Assembly (NCBI RefSeq): GCF_030409315.1
Contig: NZ_JAUFPS010000026.1
Coordinates: forward strand, 28,008-92,007
Direction of reading: 5' to 3'
Length of the DNA: 64,000 nucleotides
Source: Mucilaginibacter flavus
GTDB lineage: Bacteria > Bacteroidota > Bacteroidia > Sphingobacteriales > Sphingobacteriaceae
Both the position numbers and the translations under genes were made by a program. The notes under the pieces were generated by a model. That model had not been told where the DNA came from. It saw only the letters and a list, made by a program, of their open reading frames with translations, and did not search any database. Shown here piece after piece: positions 25,271 through 34,515 of this stretch; position 1 is the first letter of the stretch; each line of letters starts with the position of its first letter.

Positions 25271-28200
25271 TCAATACTTAAACGACTTATCCGGGTGCAC
25301 CGGCGCTTTAGGTATCTCAACCGGGTGTTCTTTAATCTGTTTTTTCAAATACTCTAACGCGGCATCTAACTGGGCGTCTTTGCCTTTAAACGATTCATAA
25401 GGGAGGTTGTCAACCACAATATCAGGTTCCACACCGCGGCCTTCTATCAGCCATTTACTTTCCAGTCCGTATACCCCGGTTTCCGCGGCAGAGGCTATGC
25501 CGTTATCAACCATGCGGTTATCCTGCGAAAGCCAGATCTCGCCGCCCCAGGTGCGCATGCCAATTACTTTACCCAGGCCTAATCTTCTGAAGCCTTCGCT
25601 CACCGCTTCGCCGTCAGATGCGGTTTGCTGATCGCACAATAAAACCATGTGACCAGCAAACGCATACTGCATATTGCCAAACGGACCGCCCGAACGATTT
25701 TGCCAGTACATCCATGCTTTGCGCATTAATTTTTCCAATATCCAGCTATCAATATTGCCGCCAAAGTTTTCGCGTACATCGATGATCAAACCTTTGCGGT
25801 TAAATACAGGATAAAACTGCTTAACAAAGGCGTCCATATCGTCGCCACCCATCGCTTTCAGGTGGATATAGCCAATCTCGTTTTTGCTGGCAGTATCAAC
25901 CTTAAGGCGGCACGTATATTCCCATTCATCGTACCTTAACTTCTCGGCCTCCCTTGCCGAGAATGGCTGCACCACCTGCTCATAAGGTTTTTTGTTTTTA
26001 TCCAGCAGGTTTAGCTTTACAGGGATGCCTACTTTATTGCCTAACAGTTCGCCAACGTCATTTACATCTTTTAGGGGTACGTTGTTTATCGCAGTAATAA
26101 TATCGCCTTCTTTAATCTTCAATTGTGGTTTATCCAGGGGCGATGAAAAATCATAGTCAGGATCGTCCTTATAAATGTGTTCTATTTTAAAGCCGTTCGC
26201 GTTTTTGCTCAGTTTAGCACCTAACATGCCGGTTTGTATTTTATCCAGCGCGGTACGTTTATCGCCGCCGTATACAAACGTGTGCAGGGCCGATAGTTCG
26301 CCAACCATCTGGGCCAGCACATCATCTAATTCGTAACGATCGGTAACTCGGGCCATCAACGGCTCGTATTGTTTTTTTACGGTTAGCCAGTCAACCTTGT
26401 GCAGGTCGGGGTCATAAAAGTAATCGCGCATCATGCGCCATGCGTCGTTAAACATTTGCAGCCAGTCTTGCTGCGGATCAACCGTGAAAGCCCAGTTATT
26501 CAGTTCTACTTTGCTTTTATCCACATCAACTTTCGCCCCATTGGCATCGGCTACGGCTAATACTTTGTTGGTGAAATTAATGAGGATCTTTTTACCGCTG
26601 GCCGATACATTAAAGCCGGTAACATTGGCTGCTACTTCGCTTGGCTCATACTTTTTACTCTCCTCAATTTTAAGTGCGAATAATTTGCCGCCGTCGTCCT
26701 CGCCGTCCGGGCCGGTATCCAGCCAATATAAATACCCATTTGCTACAGCGACAGACGCGATGTTATTATTTTTTACCGGCACCTGGTATAATGAATTTTT
26801 AGCCAGCTCCCAATCATAAACCTTGGCGGGCGCTTCTTTAGTTTTGGCTTTTTTATCATTTGTTTTTGGCTTATCCTTTTTAGCTAAGGCGGTAAAAACA
26901 GAATCGGTTAACCAGGAATCGGTTTGTGTGAAGGGAAATTTGGCAGCGGTATCTAAAGGCATGGCGTATATATTGCCTACCTGCGTATAATATGGTTCGG
27001 GAGATCTTGGGCCCCATGGCGACCGGGTTTTCGATCTCAGGCTACGCTCGCTCACAAAATACAACCAATTATTATCTGCCGACCAGGCCGGGCTATAGCT
27101 GTTAAGCCTGGTGGTGGTAACCGGCGTTATTTTCATGGTACGGGTATCAATTACGCTGATCTGTATGCTGGTGTTCTCAATATTTTGTGATACCGTTAAA
27201 AGCAAACTATTGGGCGACCATACCATTTCATTGGTGCCGCCGTATGATTTATCGTATTTAAACTTCACCTCGCCGGTTGCGGCATCGGCTATGCGCAGTA
27301 CTTCATTTTTATCATTATAGGCCACCAATTTGCCATTAGGAGATACCGCGAACTGCGAGATAATGGTTTTGCTGTTTTTAGTAAGCTGTTTGGCAGTATC
27401 GCTGCCATCGGCGTTCATTTTCCATACCTCGTATTCGCCGCCCTGGTCTGATAGCACGGCCAGGCTTTTGTCGTTGATGAAATGCACATCTTTAACCCTG
27501 ATACCACTTTTGCGGCTTATCTCAACCCAGCGGTCGCTTTTTGCAGGTGATACAAATACTCGGCCGCGAATTACAATGGCTACATAATTACCATTGGGCG
27601 AAATATCCGAATAACTTATACTGCCCACTGGGCTTTTAACCCACTTGGGTTTACGCTGGTCAAAATCAGATACGAGGCTAATGTCCAGCATCTTTTCAGT
27701 ATTGGTACTGATATCATACAGCCATATATCGGCGCCTTTTTGGTAAACAATTTTTGACTCGTAGATAGAAGGGCTTTGCAAATCCCATCCTTTTGATTGG
27801 GTTTGCTGTTTAAGATCTTTACCATCCTTATCCATCGACCAGATATTCATGGTGCCGGTCCTGTCCGATAAGAAATAAACCCGGCCGTTATAATGCATTG
27901 GGGTGGTGCTGGTGCCATCGAAATCGCCTGTTAAGCTAACGGCTTCCTGTTTGCCATCAAACTTCCAAACCTGTTCTATCAGGCCGCCTTTGTACCGCTT
28001 GGTTTTACTCCCCTGGTTGGGGAAACGGGTAAAGTACAGTACGCCGGCTTCATCGTAGCAGCCAATGGAGGCCTGCCATAATGGAACGGTTTCCTTTTTT
28101 AAGGTAAAAGGATCTATTTTTGCCAGTTGCGGCATAGGTAACGAGCTGTTGATGGCGGTACGGTATAGTATTTTGCCGTCCTTTGTCCAGCAGGAGATGT

Positions 28201-28531
28201 GCATATCATAAGCATCAAAATCATAAGTGAGGCGTTTGGGCACACCACCGTCGATGTTCATTACATAAGCTTCGGCAACGCCTTCGTATTCGCCGGTGAA
28301 CGCTATTTGCTTGCCATCTGGCGAAATTGCAGGGTTTTGTTCAACACCATTATTGGTGGTTAACCGGGTTGATGTGCCGCTGGTGATATCATATTTCCAT
28401 AGATCGCCCTCGGCGGTAAACACCACCGTGTTTTTATAAATAGCGGGGCTACGGTAATATCCTTTTTGCTGGCCATAAACAAAAGGGCATGCCAATGCAA
28501 GGCAAAATGTGAAGAAAGGCTTGAAGGTCAT
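25271..28531 (-). CDS. Tricorn-like S41 protease with beta-propellers and PDZ
   Basis: 1086 residues from ATG 28531, with a signal peptide (ending FVYGQQ). Two WD40/TolB-like propellers fill about residues 25-590 (repeated NPAISPDGKQIAF, YSPAWSADNNWLYF motifs), then a helical C1 domain, a PDZ domain (about 765-850) and the S41 catalytic domain. Catalytic residues resemble tricorn: His in ELSALHTFVYGG, Ser in TASDGEAVSEGF, Glu in GRGVEPDIVV. It degrades peptides; being exported, it probably acts in the periplasm. The active site appears complete. Confidence 0.93.
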   Translation of the reverse strand: MTFKPFFTFCLALACPFVYGQQKGYYRSPAIYKNTVVFTAEGDLWKYDITSGTSTRLTTNNGVEQNPAISPDGKQIAFTGEYEGVAEAYVMNIDGGVPKRLTYDFDAYDMHISCWTKDGKILYRTAINSSLPMPQLAKIDPFTLKKETVPLWQASIGCYDEAGVLYFTRFPNQGSKTKRYKGGLIEQVWKFDGKQEAVSLTGDFDGTSTTPMHYNGRVYFLSDRTGTMNIWSMDKDGKDLKQQTQSKGWDLQSPSIYESKIVYQKGADIWLYDISTNTEKMLDISLVSDFDQRKPKWVKSPVGSISYSDISPNGNYVAIVIRGRVFVSPAKSDRWVEISRKSGIRVKDVHFINDKSLAVLSDQGGEYEVWKMNADGSDTAKQLTKNSKTIISQFAVSPNGKLVAYNDKNEVLRIADAATGEVKFKYDKSYGGTNEMVWSPNSLLLTVSQNIENTSIQISVIDTRTMKITPVTTTRLNSYSPAWSADNNWLYFVSERSLRSKTRSPWGPRSPEPYYTQVGNIYAMPLDTAAKFPFTQTDSWLTDSVFTALAKKDKPKTNDKKAKTKEAPAKVYDWELAKNSLYQVPVKNNNIASVAVANGYLYWLDTGPDGEDDGGKLFALKIEESKKYEPSEVAANVTGFNVSASGKKILINFTNKVLAVADANGAKVDVDKSKVELNNWAFTVDPQQDWLQMFNDAWRMMRDYFYDPDLHKVDWLTVKKQYEPLMARVTDRYELDDVLAQMVGELSALHTFVYGGDKRTALDKIQTGMLGAKLSKNANGFKIEHIYKDDPDYDFSSPLDKPQLKIKEGDIITAINNVPLKDVNDVGELLGNKVGIPVKLNLLDKNKKPYEQVVQPFSAREAEKLRYDEWEYTCRLKVDTASKNEIGYIHLKAMGGDDMDAFVKQFYPVFNRKGLIIDVRENFGGNIDSWILEKLMRKAWMYWQNRSGGPFGNMQYAFAGHMVLLCDQQTASDGEAVSEGFRRLGLGKVIGMRTWGGEIWLSQDNRMVDNGIASAAETGVYGLESKWLIEGRGVEPDIVVDNLPYESFKGKDAQLDAALEYLKKQIKEHPVEIPKAPVHPDKSFKY

Positions 28532-28633
28532 TGTCAACTAATTAAGTCTCCAATATAGTGAATAATTCTTTTGGTTGGAAGAGGTTTGGAAATGAAGGGA
28601 GGGGGAACTTGCAGCCGACTTTGTATGTAGGCT

Positions 28634-28803
28634 GCGACTCACCCCGGCTTTACTCCGCTGTTTAGCGGATGGCTGATCCTCCTCTCCGGCAAGCCGCAAA
28701 GAGGGTGAAAAATTGTTTCTCGCCCCTCTATGCGACGCAGTCGGAGAGAGGGGCGAGAACGAGCGCAGCGATGTTCGGGGTGAGTCGTCCCTTGGTTAGT
28801 TTA
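28634..28803. repeat. Palindromic dispersed element, copy B
   Basis: Starts GCGACTCACCCCGG and ends CGGGGTGAGTCGTCC followed by CTTGGTTAGTTTA, a tail shared with copy C at 63640-63800. Internal parts CCTCTCCGGCAAGCCGCAAA and GAGGG are mirrored by CCCCTCTATGCGACGCAGTC. It lies between two convergent-to-tandem minus-strand genes. Confidence 0.85.
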
Positions 28804-28815
28804 AGCTTGATTAGC

Positions 28816-30747
28816 CTACGGATTCAGCTTCTTATTCACAATCCTATCCGCATAATCCTGTATCAGGGCTTTACAATCGGCCATACCTTTATTCATTTCA
28901 GCGTTGATGTTGCCATTTTGCAGGTTTTTCTCCAGCCCTTTATCCTTTGCAGCGAAAATGCCTGTGATGTTTTTCCCATCAAACAAATAAATGTAATTGC
29001 CCTGCATAAACTGGCAGATGTTACCGGTTGAATTGATTACCCGCGGTGTTTCTGTTGGCAGGTTGCTGATTAAACTACGACCCCATGAGCGGAATGGTTT
29101 ATGGTAGCCTATCAAATCTACAATAGAAGGATAAATATCCATTTGCTGCGCCAGATCTGTACGCACGCCTTTTAATCCATAAGCTGGGTTTGGGCTAAAG
29201 AACAGGATAGGCACAGCAAAGCGATTAATGGATTTGCTGTATTCGGGATAATAAGTTTGACTTGTATGATCGGCAGTGATTACAAAAATAGTGTTATTGT
29301 ACCAGGGCTGGGTTTTGGCGTAGTTGAAAAACCGGCGCAAAGCATTGTCTGAATACTGCACACATTTATCAATCGGCAGCGGTCCGCCTTTAAAGCGGGA
29401 CTTATATTTTTGAGGGATCTGGAAAGGATCATGTGACGACAGGCTGAACAGCGTTGCTAAAAACGGCTGTTTTTGTGTGCCGATAGTACGACCCATAAAT
29501 TGGAAAAACGGCTCGTCCCAAATACCCCAGATGCCGTCAAAATCAGCATCATTATTATACTCTGTACGCCCGTAATAGTTTTTATATCCAAGGATATTGC
29601 CAAAGCCCTGGAAACCCATCGAGCCGTTTGCCGCCCCATGGAAAAAGGCCGTTTGATAACCCATGGTATCGCAAATAGATACCAGCGATTGGATTTTTTG
29701 CTTGGCATACGGCGATGACGTAAAAGCCGTTTGAAAAGAAGGAATCCCGGCCAAAACGGATGACATGGCGTGGATAGACTGCCGCCCGTTGGCATACGCG
29801 TTGGTAAATATTAAACTGCTGTTTGATAAGGAATCTAAAAACGGAGTGTACGATTTAAAATTGGCTATCTGCGTATTCCTGTTCATGCTGCCCCAGTATT
29901 CGCGGGCCATACTCTCCAGGATAAACACCACTACGTTTGGTCGTACTGCCGGGTTGCCGTTATATTGTTTGATAGGCTTGATATTAGCGTTGATATAAGC
30001 CTCGTCGGTAAAATGCTGGAGTTTGAAATTATTGGCGCTAAGTGTTCTTAAAATAGCGAAAGGCGTGTTCAGGATAATATCGCCCTGGTTGGGTACAGTT
30101 ACATGTTTGTAGGCATCAACCATATTGATGGGGCGGGTGCTGTGCGCAAAATCGCCACGGATACCGCCAACGGTTAAAGCGGCTATCAGTAAAAAAGATA
30201 CAATGGATGATAGGAAGTAAACCTTTGCATCTTTTACAGGCTGCGGTTTAATTTTAACCAGTTTATAAAGCCACACCCAGGCAAAACAGCAAATGATAAA
30301 TATAAAAATGATGTACCAGTAAGTGCCCGAGAAATGCTCAAACAAGGCTTTTTTATTGGTTTCGTCGCTCAAAACATCAAGTGTAGCTTTGGTTGACCGC
30401 ACCTGGCTAAAGCGATAGTAAATGATGTCAATAAAATTGGTGGCGTAGGCCAGCAGGTTGGTAACAAAATATAAAATGGTAAGTCCTTTTTGATAGCCTG
30501 GCCTGGTGTTGATGGTTAAAGGCAGCACGCTCAGTATTAAAAACAAACTGTTAATGTACAGTAAGGCGGTGGTATCAAAAGCCATCCCGTAATAACAAAG
30601 CTTCATTAACTCTGAAAAATGGTCGACCGCGAAAAGATTAGTGTTAAAAGCAAAGAATAAAACCCTTGCTATAAAATAGAATACGTAACCTAAAAATAAC
30701 CGGTATAAAAGTACTTTATATTCGTGCAGCCTTAATTTATCAGCCAT
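28816..30747 (-). CDS. LTA synthase family sulfatase (phosphoglycerol transferase-like)
   Basis: 643 residues. Five membrane helices in residues 10-200 are followed by an extracytoplasmic sulfatase-fold domain. VVVFILESMAREYWG provides the first metal ligand, NGRQSIHAMSSVLAGIPS the nucleophile region (Ser where many LtaS have Thr), and FVITADHTSQTYYPEYS the Asp-His pair. Family members transfer phosphoglycerol or phosphoethanolamine to glycans or lipids in the envelope. Gram-negative Bacteroidota lack LTA, so the substrate is probably a surface glycan or lipid A. Confidence 0.9.
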   Translation of the reverse strand: MADKLRLHEYKVLLYRLFLGYVFYFIARVLFFAFNTNLFAVDHFSELMKLCYYGMAFDTTALLYINSLFLILSVLPLTINTRPGYQKGLTILYFVTNLLAYATNFIDIIYYRFSQVRSTKATLDVLSDETNKKALFEHFSGTYWYIIFIFIICCFAWVWLYKLVKIKPQPVKDAKVYFLSSIVSFLLIAALTVGGIRGDFAHSTRPINMVDAYKHVTVPNQGDIILNTPFAILRTLSANNFKLQHFTDEAYINANIKPIKQYNGNPAVRPNVVVFILESMAREYWGSMNRNTQIANFKSYTPFLDSLSNSSLIFTNAYANGRQSIHAMSSVLAGIPSFQTAFTSSPYAKQKIQSLVSICDTMGYQTAFFHGAANGSMGFQGFGNILGYKNYYGRTEYNNDADFDGIWGIWDEPFFQFMGRTIGTQKQPFLATLFSLSSHDPFQIPQKYKSRFKGGPLPIDKCVQYSDNALRRFFNYAKTQPWYNNTIFVITADHTSQTYYPEYSKSINRFAVPILFFSPNPAYGLKGVRTDLAQQMDIYPSIVDLIGYHKPFRSWGRSLISNLPTETPRVINSTGNICQFMQGNYIYLFDGKNITGIFAAKDKGLEKNLQNGNINAEMNKGMADCKALIQDYADRIVNKKLNP

Positions 30748-31004
30748 AAGATGATGCTTTTTGTTGATCCGAAAATTGGGCCGGGCAGGAGGTGATTGAT
30801 CTTTTATAAAATCGGGATCTTTAAAAACACCTTAGCCCTATTTACGGAGATTTTTGAAAAGCGAAGATATAAAAAGCTATTTATTATTAACTCAGTGTAA
30901 ATAACTGGCGGATATGATTTAACATAGGGATGACGGAGGGGAGGAGAATGACTAATTGTAAAGAGAATTCTATACTGACTTTGTTTGACTTTGATATACG
31001 TTTG

Positions 31005-31012
31005 TATATTTG
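31005..31012 (+). promoter_or_regulatory. -7 box immediately before small antitoxin-like gene
   Basis: TATATTTG with TTTG at 30984-30987 (17-bp spacer). Only 5 nt separate it from the ATG at 31018, implying a leaderless transcript. The same box and spacing precede the Xre gene at 49818. Confidence 0.6.
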
Positions 31013-31017
31013 TTGCT

Positions 31018-31203
31018 ATGAGCAGCAGCAAGGGTTTTGTAAGGAAAGACATGTTGAATGACGATAAAACATCATCCAAAATTAATCCAGCCAAGTTGCC
31101 TGCGCATGTTTCGGAAAGTGTCAGAGAAGGAATAAAGCAGTATGAAGCAGGGAAAAGTATTTCACTTCACGAGTTTACCCTAAAACATTTATCCTCTAAC
31201 TAA
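31018..31203 (+). CDS. Small antitoxin-like protein (orphan)
   Basis: 61 residues from ATG 31018. The C-terminal half LPAHVSESVREGIKQYEAGKSISLHEFTLKHL resembles the C-terminal segment of small ParD-like or addiction-module antitoxins (a pattern of the type SIxxGIxxxEAGKxxSHEE), although a clear ribbon-helix-helix is not seen. No toxin gene follows; the next gene is convergent and overlaps by 4 bp. It may be a remnant of a TA pair or a stand-alone regulator. Confidence 0.6.
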   Translation: MSSSKGFVRKDMLNDDKTSSKINPAKLPAHVSESVREGIKQYEAGKSISLHEFTLKHLSSN

Positions 31204-32531
31204 AACGCCTCATTCAATCCCAAAAAGAAGCCCTTGTTGCCATATTTGCCAAAAGCATAATCAAGACAAAGATTGGTGCGTGTAGCTTTGTTAAATAGTA
31301 CCCTTAGGCCGGCGCCGCCACCGGGTTGAAATACCTGGAATAGTTTTGTGCCTTGTTCGTCATTAGCGGTTTGCATGCTGAAGAAGGTAACGCCGCTTAA
31401 AAATTTGTTACGTAAAATAGGAAAGCGGTATTCAACTTCGGTATCGTTAAACTGGGTGCCTTTAAAATAGGTAGCAGTATAACCCCGGCCGCTGCGAAAA
31501 GAGCCGTCTTTACCGGTACCGGGTAACTCCAAATAGGGTAAGGTACCGCTAAGCAAGTATGATCCCCAGTTCCAGATGGCAATTACATGTTCGGGATGGC
31601 TTTCGCTTAAACTGAAATATTTCCTGAAATCTGTTGTAAACTGTACCGCGCTTTTGGTGCTGCCTATCCAGGTTTGATTGATCCTGAAACCGGCATCGGC
31701 ATAAATGCCTTTATAGGCCCGGTTTTGATTATCGCGGGTGGTGTATTCTACGTTGAACAGGAAACCGTTGGCCGAGTAATGATCTTGCGGCAAACCATGT
31801 TCGTTATTATAAACGCTTGATGGGGTACCATCAAAGGTGGTATCTTTCTGGGTAATCTTCCGCCTGATATCAAATGAAACCCCGGCACCTACAAAGAGGT
31901 TTTTCTCCACCTCTTTATAAACCTTTTCTCTCAAATTAAAATATTGCGAATGCAGGGCGTAAACCTTGTGTGTTGGGTCGGCCAGGATTTTGTCGTTAGC
32001 TGTACCACCTTCAACTTCGCGCCCTATGCCTATTCCATAATCTGGTGTTACAGTTTTTGCCGCTACTATGCTGCCCTGAAAATTGTATTTATTACCGGGA
32101 GTGAATATATTATGGTTTACGTAAAAGTAAATAATGCCCTTGGTGGTGATGGATGCCGATGTTGCCGCAACGGATAGCAATGTATTAGGATCATTCCCTA
32201 ATTTACGACCGGCTACTGCCTTAATCCCTATCTGCGCGCCAATGGTGGGATTTGCCGCTATATTAGGTATAACCGTAATGCCCGATTTTTTCTTCAACGT
32301 ATCCGGCTTTTTGCCGGGATGAAAAATGGCGCGGGTAAGATCGTTAAAATCATATTGCTGGTTAAAATTATCCACTTTTTTTATGCGGGCTACTTTACGC
32401 AACGAATCGGCCTTTAATGAATCAACCGGCGGGCCCGCCTGGGCATAGCTGTATTGGCCGATACCTGCAAAAAAGCAGATCAGTAATACCTTTAATAATT
32501 TTGAAAACCTGGTGCTATATGATGCTGTCAA
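31200..32531 (-). CDS. Outer-membrane beta-barrel protein, BamA/D15 superfamily
   Basis: 443 residues with a signal peptide (LLKVLLICFFAGIGQYSYAQ) from a TTG start. The C-terminal region (GTGKDGSFRSGRGYTATYFKGTQ, EVEYRFPILRNKFLSGV, and the closing strand with FFLGLNEAF) matches the bacterial surface antigen (D15) barrel, and the terminal Phe is the OMP signature. No POTRA repeats are visible, so it is a short variant without the BAM function. Role: outer-membrane transport or assembly, unspecified. Confidence 0.82.
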   Translation of the reverse strand: MTASYSTRFSKLLKVLLICFFAGIGQYSYAQAGPPVDSLKADSLRKVARIKKVDNFNQQYDFNDLTRAIFHPGKKPDTLKKKSGITVIPNIAANPTIGAQIGIKAVAGRKLGNDPNTLLSVAATSASITTKGIIYFYVNHNIFTPGNKYNFQGSIVAAKTVTPDYGIGIGREVEGGTANDKILADPTHKVYALHSQYFNLREKVYKEVEKNLFVGAGVSFDIRRKITQKDTTFDGTPSSVYNNEHGLPQDHYSANGFLFNVEYTTRDNQNRAYKGIYADAGFRINQTWIGSTKSAVQFTTDFRKYFSLSESHPEHVIAIWNWGSYLLSGTLPYLELPGTGKDGSFRSGRGYTATYFKGTQFNDTEVEYRFPILRNKFLSGVTFFSMQTANDEQGTKLFQVFQPGGGAGLRVLFNKATRTNLCLDYAFGKYGNKGFFLGLNEAF

Positions 32532-32684
32532 TGTGAACTTTATTTTGTAGGTATATTAATGTTGTAACAACAATGGAACTGATAAACCAACAAAATGTTT
32601 GATACTTAACTTATGCACAGTCACTCCCGGCGGTTGTAGGGCGTGGGTATGAGTTTTAATTAATGCTCGTATTAAGCAAAATGC

Positions 32685-33188
32685 TTATTCAATCACGGGT
32701 TTCTTTTTAAAGAAAAAGTAAGTTTGGCTAAAATAGCTAAAGCAGATAATGAACACCGTGGCAATAATTTTTGCCGGGGTAGGGTACAGGCCAAGGCCGT
32801 CAACCAGCAGCTTCAGGAACACAACATTGAGCACTATACAAATGGCGTTAACCACTATAAACCGGGATAACTGAGCGCGCTTGCTTAGGCCTGATTCGTG
32901 AAAGATCACAAAACGGTTTAAATAAAAGCCGGTACAAAAAGAGATACTAAAGGAAGAAATTAATGAAGCAATGTGCGGACTTAACGTATAAGCCCCTATA
33001 TGCAGGTTTTGCTTCTGATATACAAAATTGTAAAACACGCTGAAAAGTAAAATATCCAACACCGTATTACCACCACCACAAGCGGCGTATCTGAAGGTAT
33101 GCAACGGCATCAGCTTTTTAAACGGACTGTAAAAGAAATCGACGATGGTGAAAATTGTTCGCCTTACAAATTCATGGATCTTTCGCAT
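32685..33188 (-). CDS. GtrA family membrane protein
   Basis: 167 residues with four membrane helices. FRYAACGGGNTVLDILLFSVFYNFV and the helix-3 FCTGFYLNRFVIFHESG are GtrA/DPMS flippase-family signatures; the C-terminal FSYFSQTYFFFKKK is typical. Members translocate or assist lipid-linked sugars in envelope glycosylation. Predicted to be in the inner membrane. No glycosyltransferase is adjacent. Confidence 0.88.
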   Translation of the reverse strand: MRKIHEFVRRTIFTIVDFFYSPFKKLMPLHTFRYAACGGGNTVLDILLFSVFYNFVYQKQNLHIGAYTLSPHIASLISSFSISFCTGFYLNRFVIFHESGLSKRAQLSRFIVVNAICIVLNVVFLKLLVDGLGLYPTPAKIIATVFIICFSYFSQTYFFFKKKPVIE

Positions 33189-33242
33189 TGCTGCAAAGGT
33201 AGGAATTTATTTTTTTGTCTTATTAATACCCCTATGCAGTAA

Positions 33243-33413
33243 CAGGTAGCTCCTACGGAGCATAATTTGGTTTGACGGATTATTTCTACAAATAGGTAGC
33301 CACTACGCGGCAGCGGATATTTTATAAATGCAAGATTGCCGCATAGCGGCTACCTGTTTGTAGCCAGAAACAAACCCGAAAAAATGCCGCGTAGCGGTTA
33401 CCTGTTTTATACA
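33243..33413. repeat. Palindrome cluster related to 22298-22482
   Basis: Contains AGGTAGCTCCTACGGAGC, GGTAGCCACTACGCGGCAGC, CCGCATAGCGGCTACCTGTT and CCGCGTAGCGGTTACCTGTT. The GTAGC...GCTAC units make alternative hairpins. TTTCTACAAATAGG recalls TTTCTACAAAGC at the other locus. Confidence 0.7.
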
Positions 33414-33473
33414 GCGAAACCAGTATGCTTTTCAAAAACCAAACTGCCTATAGGTTTCGCAAACATTATCCTT

Positions 33474-34424
33474 TCAACTCACCCCCGCGATCTCCAACAA
33501 TACCTCTGCCTCTGGTTTGGCTTTAATCATGCCATTAATTTTGAAATGCATCTTTAAACATTCCAAAAAGTTTTGAATGGCGGGTGTTTGCTTAATGGTG
33601 GCGGCATACCAGGTGCGTTGCGCAATGGTATGATGTAATGGTAGTGTAACAATATTGCGACCCCGAAGGTATGGTTCAACAATCCAATCGGCCATTACGC
33701 TTATTCCAAGGCCGGCGTTTACCATCTCGATGGTGGCATCGGTGTAGTGAATACGGTGCAGCGTTTTGGGCCTTACCTGCTGCGCCTGGATAAGCGCTTC
33801 TATCACCGGCGTATCCTGGTATGATGGATCATATAACGGTAAAATGAGTTCTTCGCCCTGGAAATCTGAAACGCTGATTATGCTCTTTTTTGCCAGTGGA
33901 TGGTCCTTGCAAATCACCGCCACAAGGTGGTCTTCAAAGATGGGTTCGTACGTAATTTTGGTGTTGATCATCTGCGTACGCACAATGCCAATATCCAATT
34001 CTCCGCGTATCAAATACTCCAGTGGGCGGCGCGTTGCATCCGATAAAATGTGGATATTGATATCAGGCCAGCGGTTTTTGTAATATTTGATGATGCCCGG
34101 CAGCCAATGGTAAGCCGTGTAACATTGCATGCTGATGCTGAGTTTTCCGGTTTTGCCGTTCTTGTAATTCTGGATGTCTTCTTCCAAAGAATTGATCTCG
34201 GCAAGTATCCTTTCGGCGCTCCTCAAAAAGCGGTAGCCCTGTTCAGAAAGATGGAGTTTTTTACCCTGGCGATGAAAAACTTCAATCTCCATTTCGCGCT
34301 CCAATTCTTTCAATTGGTGGCTCAGTGCCGACTGGGTAAGACGCAAAGTTGCGGCCGCTTTGGTGAGCGATCCTTCCTTTGAAATAGTATCAACTAAACG
34401 AAAATGATGGAGTGCAATATTCAT
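33474..34424 (-). CDS. LysR-type transcriptional regulator
   Basis: 316 residues, standard length. N-terminal winged HTH (about 1-60: FRLVDTISKEGSLTKAAATLRLTQSALSHQLKELE) and a substrate-binding-like effector domain (about 90-300). It is divergent from the efflux operon at 34516, with a 91-bp shared intergenic region carrying two T-N11-A boxes, so it most likely controls that operon in response to a small-molecule ligand. Confidence 0.95.
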   Translation of the reverse strand: MNIALHHFRLVDTISKEGSLTKAAATLRLTQSALSHQLKELEREMEIEVFHRQGKKLHLSEQGYRFLRSAERILAEINSLEEDIQNYKNGKTGKLSISMQCYTAYHWLPGIIKYYKNRWPDINIHILSDATRRPLEYLIRGELDIGIVRTQMINTKITYEPIFEDHLVAVICKDHPLAKKSIISVSDFQGEELILPLYDPSYQDTPVIEALIQAQQVRPKTLHRIHYTDATIEMVNAGLGISVMADWIVEPYLRGRNIVTLPLHHTIAQRTWYAATIKQTPAIQNFLECLKMHFKINGMIKAKPEAEVLLEIAGVS

Positions 34425-34426
34425 GT

Positions 34427-34472
34427 ATTAGTTTTTCTAATGATTTGCACAAAATTAATTCATTTTTCTAAT
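34427..34472. promoter_or_regulatory. Two LysR-type T-N11-A operator boxes
   Basis: Box 1 ATTAGTTTTTCTAAT (34427-34441) is a perfect palindrome around TTTTT. Box 2 ATTCATTTTTCTAAT (34458-34472) matches it at 13 of 15 positions. Their starts are 31 bp apart (about three helical turns). Box 2 lies over the expected -33 region of the efflux promoter (TACATTTG at 34487-34494), a position that suits activation. Confidence 0.75.
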
Positions 34473-34486
34473 ATAAGCGATACTTC

Positions 34487-34494
34487 TACATTTG
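34487..34494 (+). promoter_or_regulatory. -7 box of efflux operon
   Basis: TACATTTG fits TAnnTTTG. No good TTTG is present at -33, consistent with a promoter that needs the LysR regulator. Confidence 0.6.
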
Positions 34495-34515
34495 CCGTGT
34501 ACAAACTACACCACA

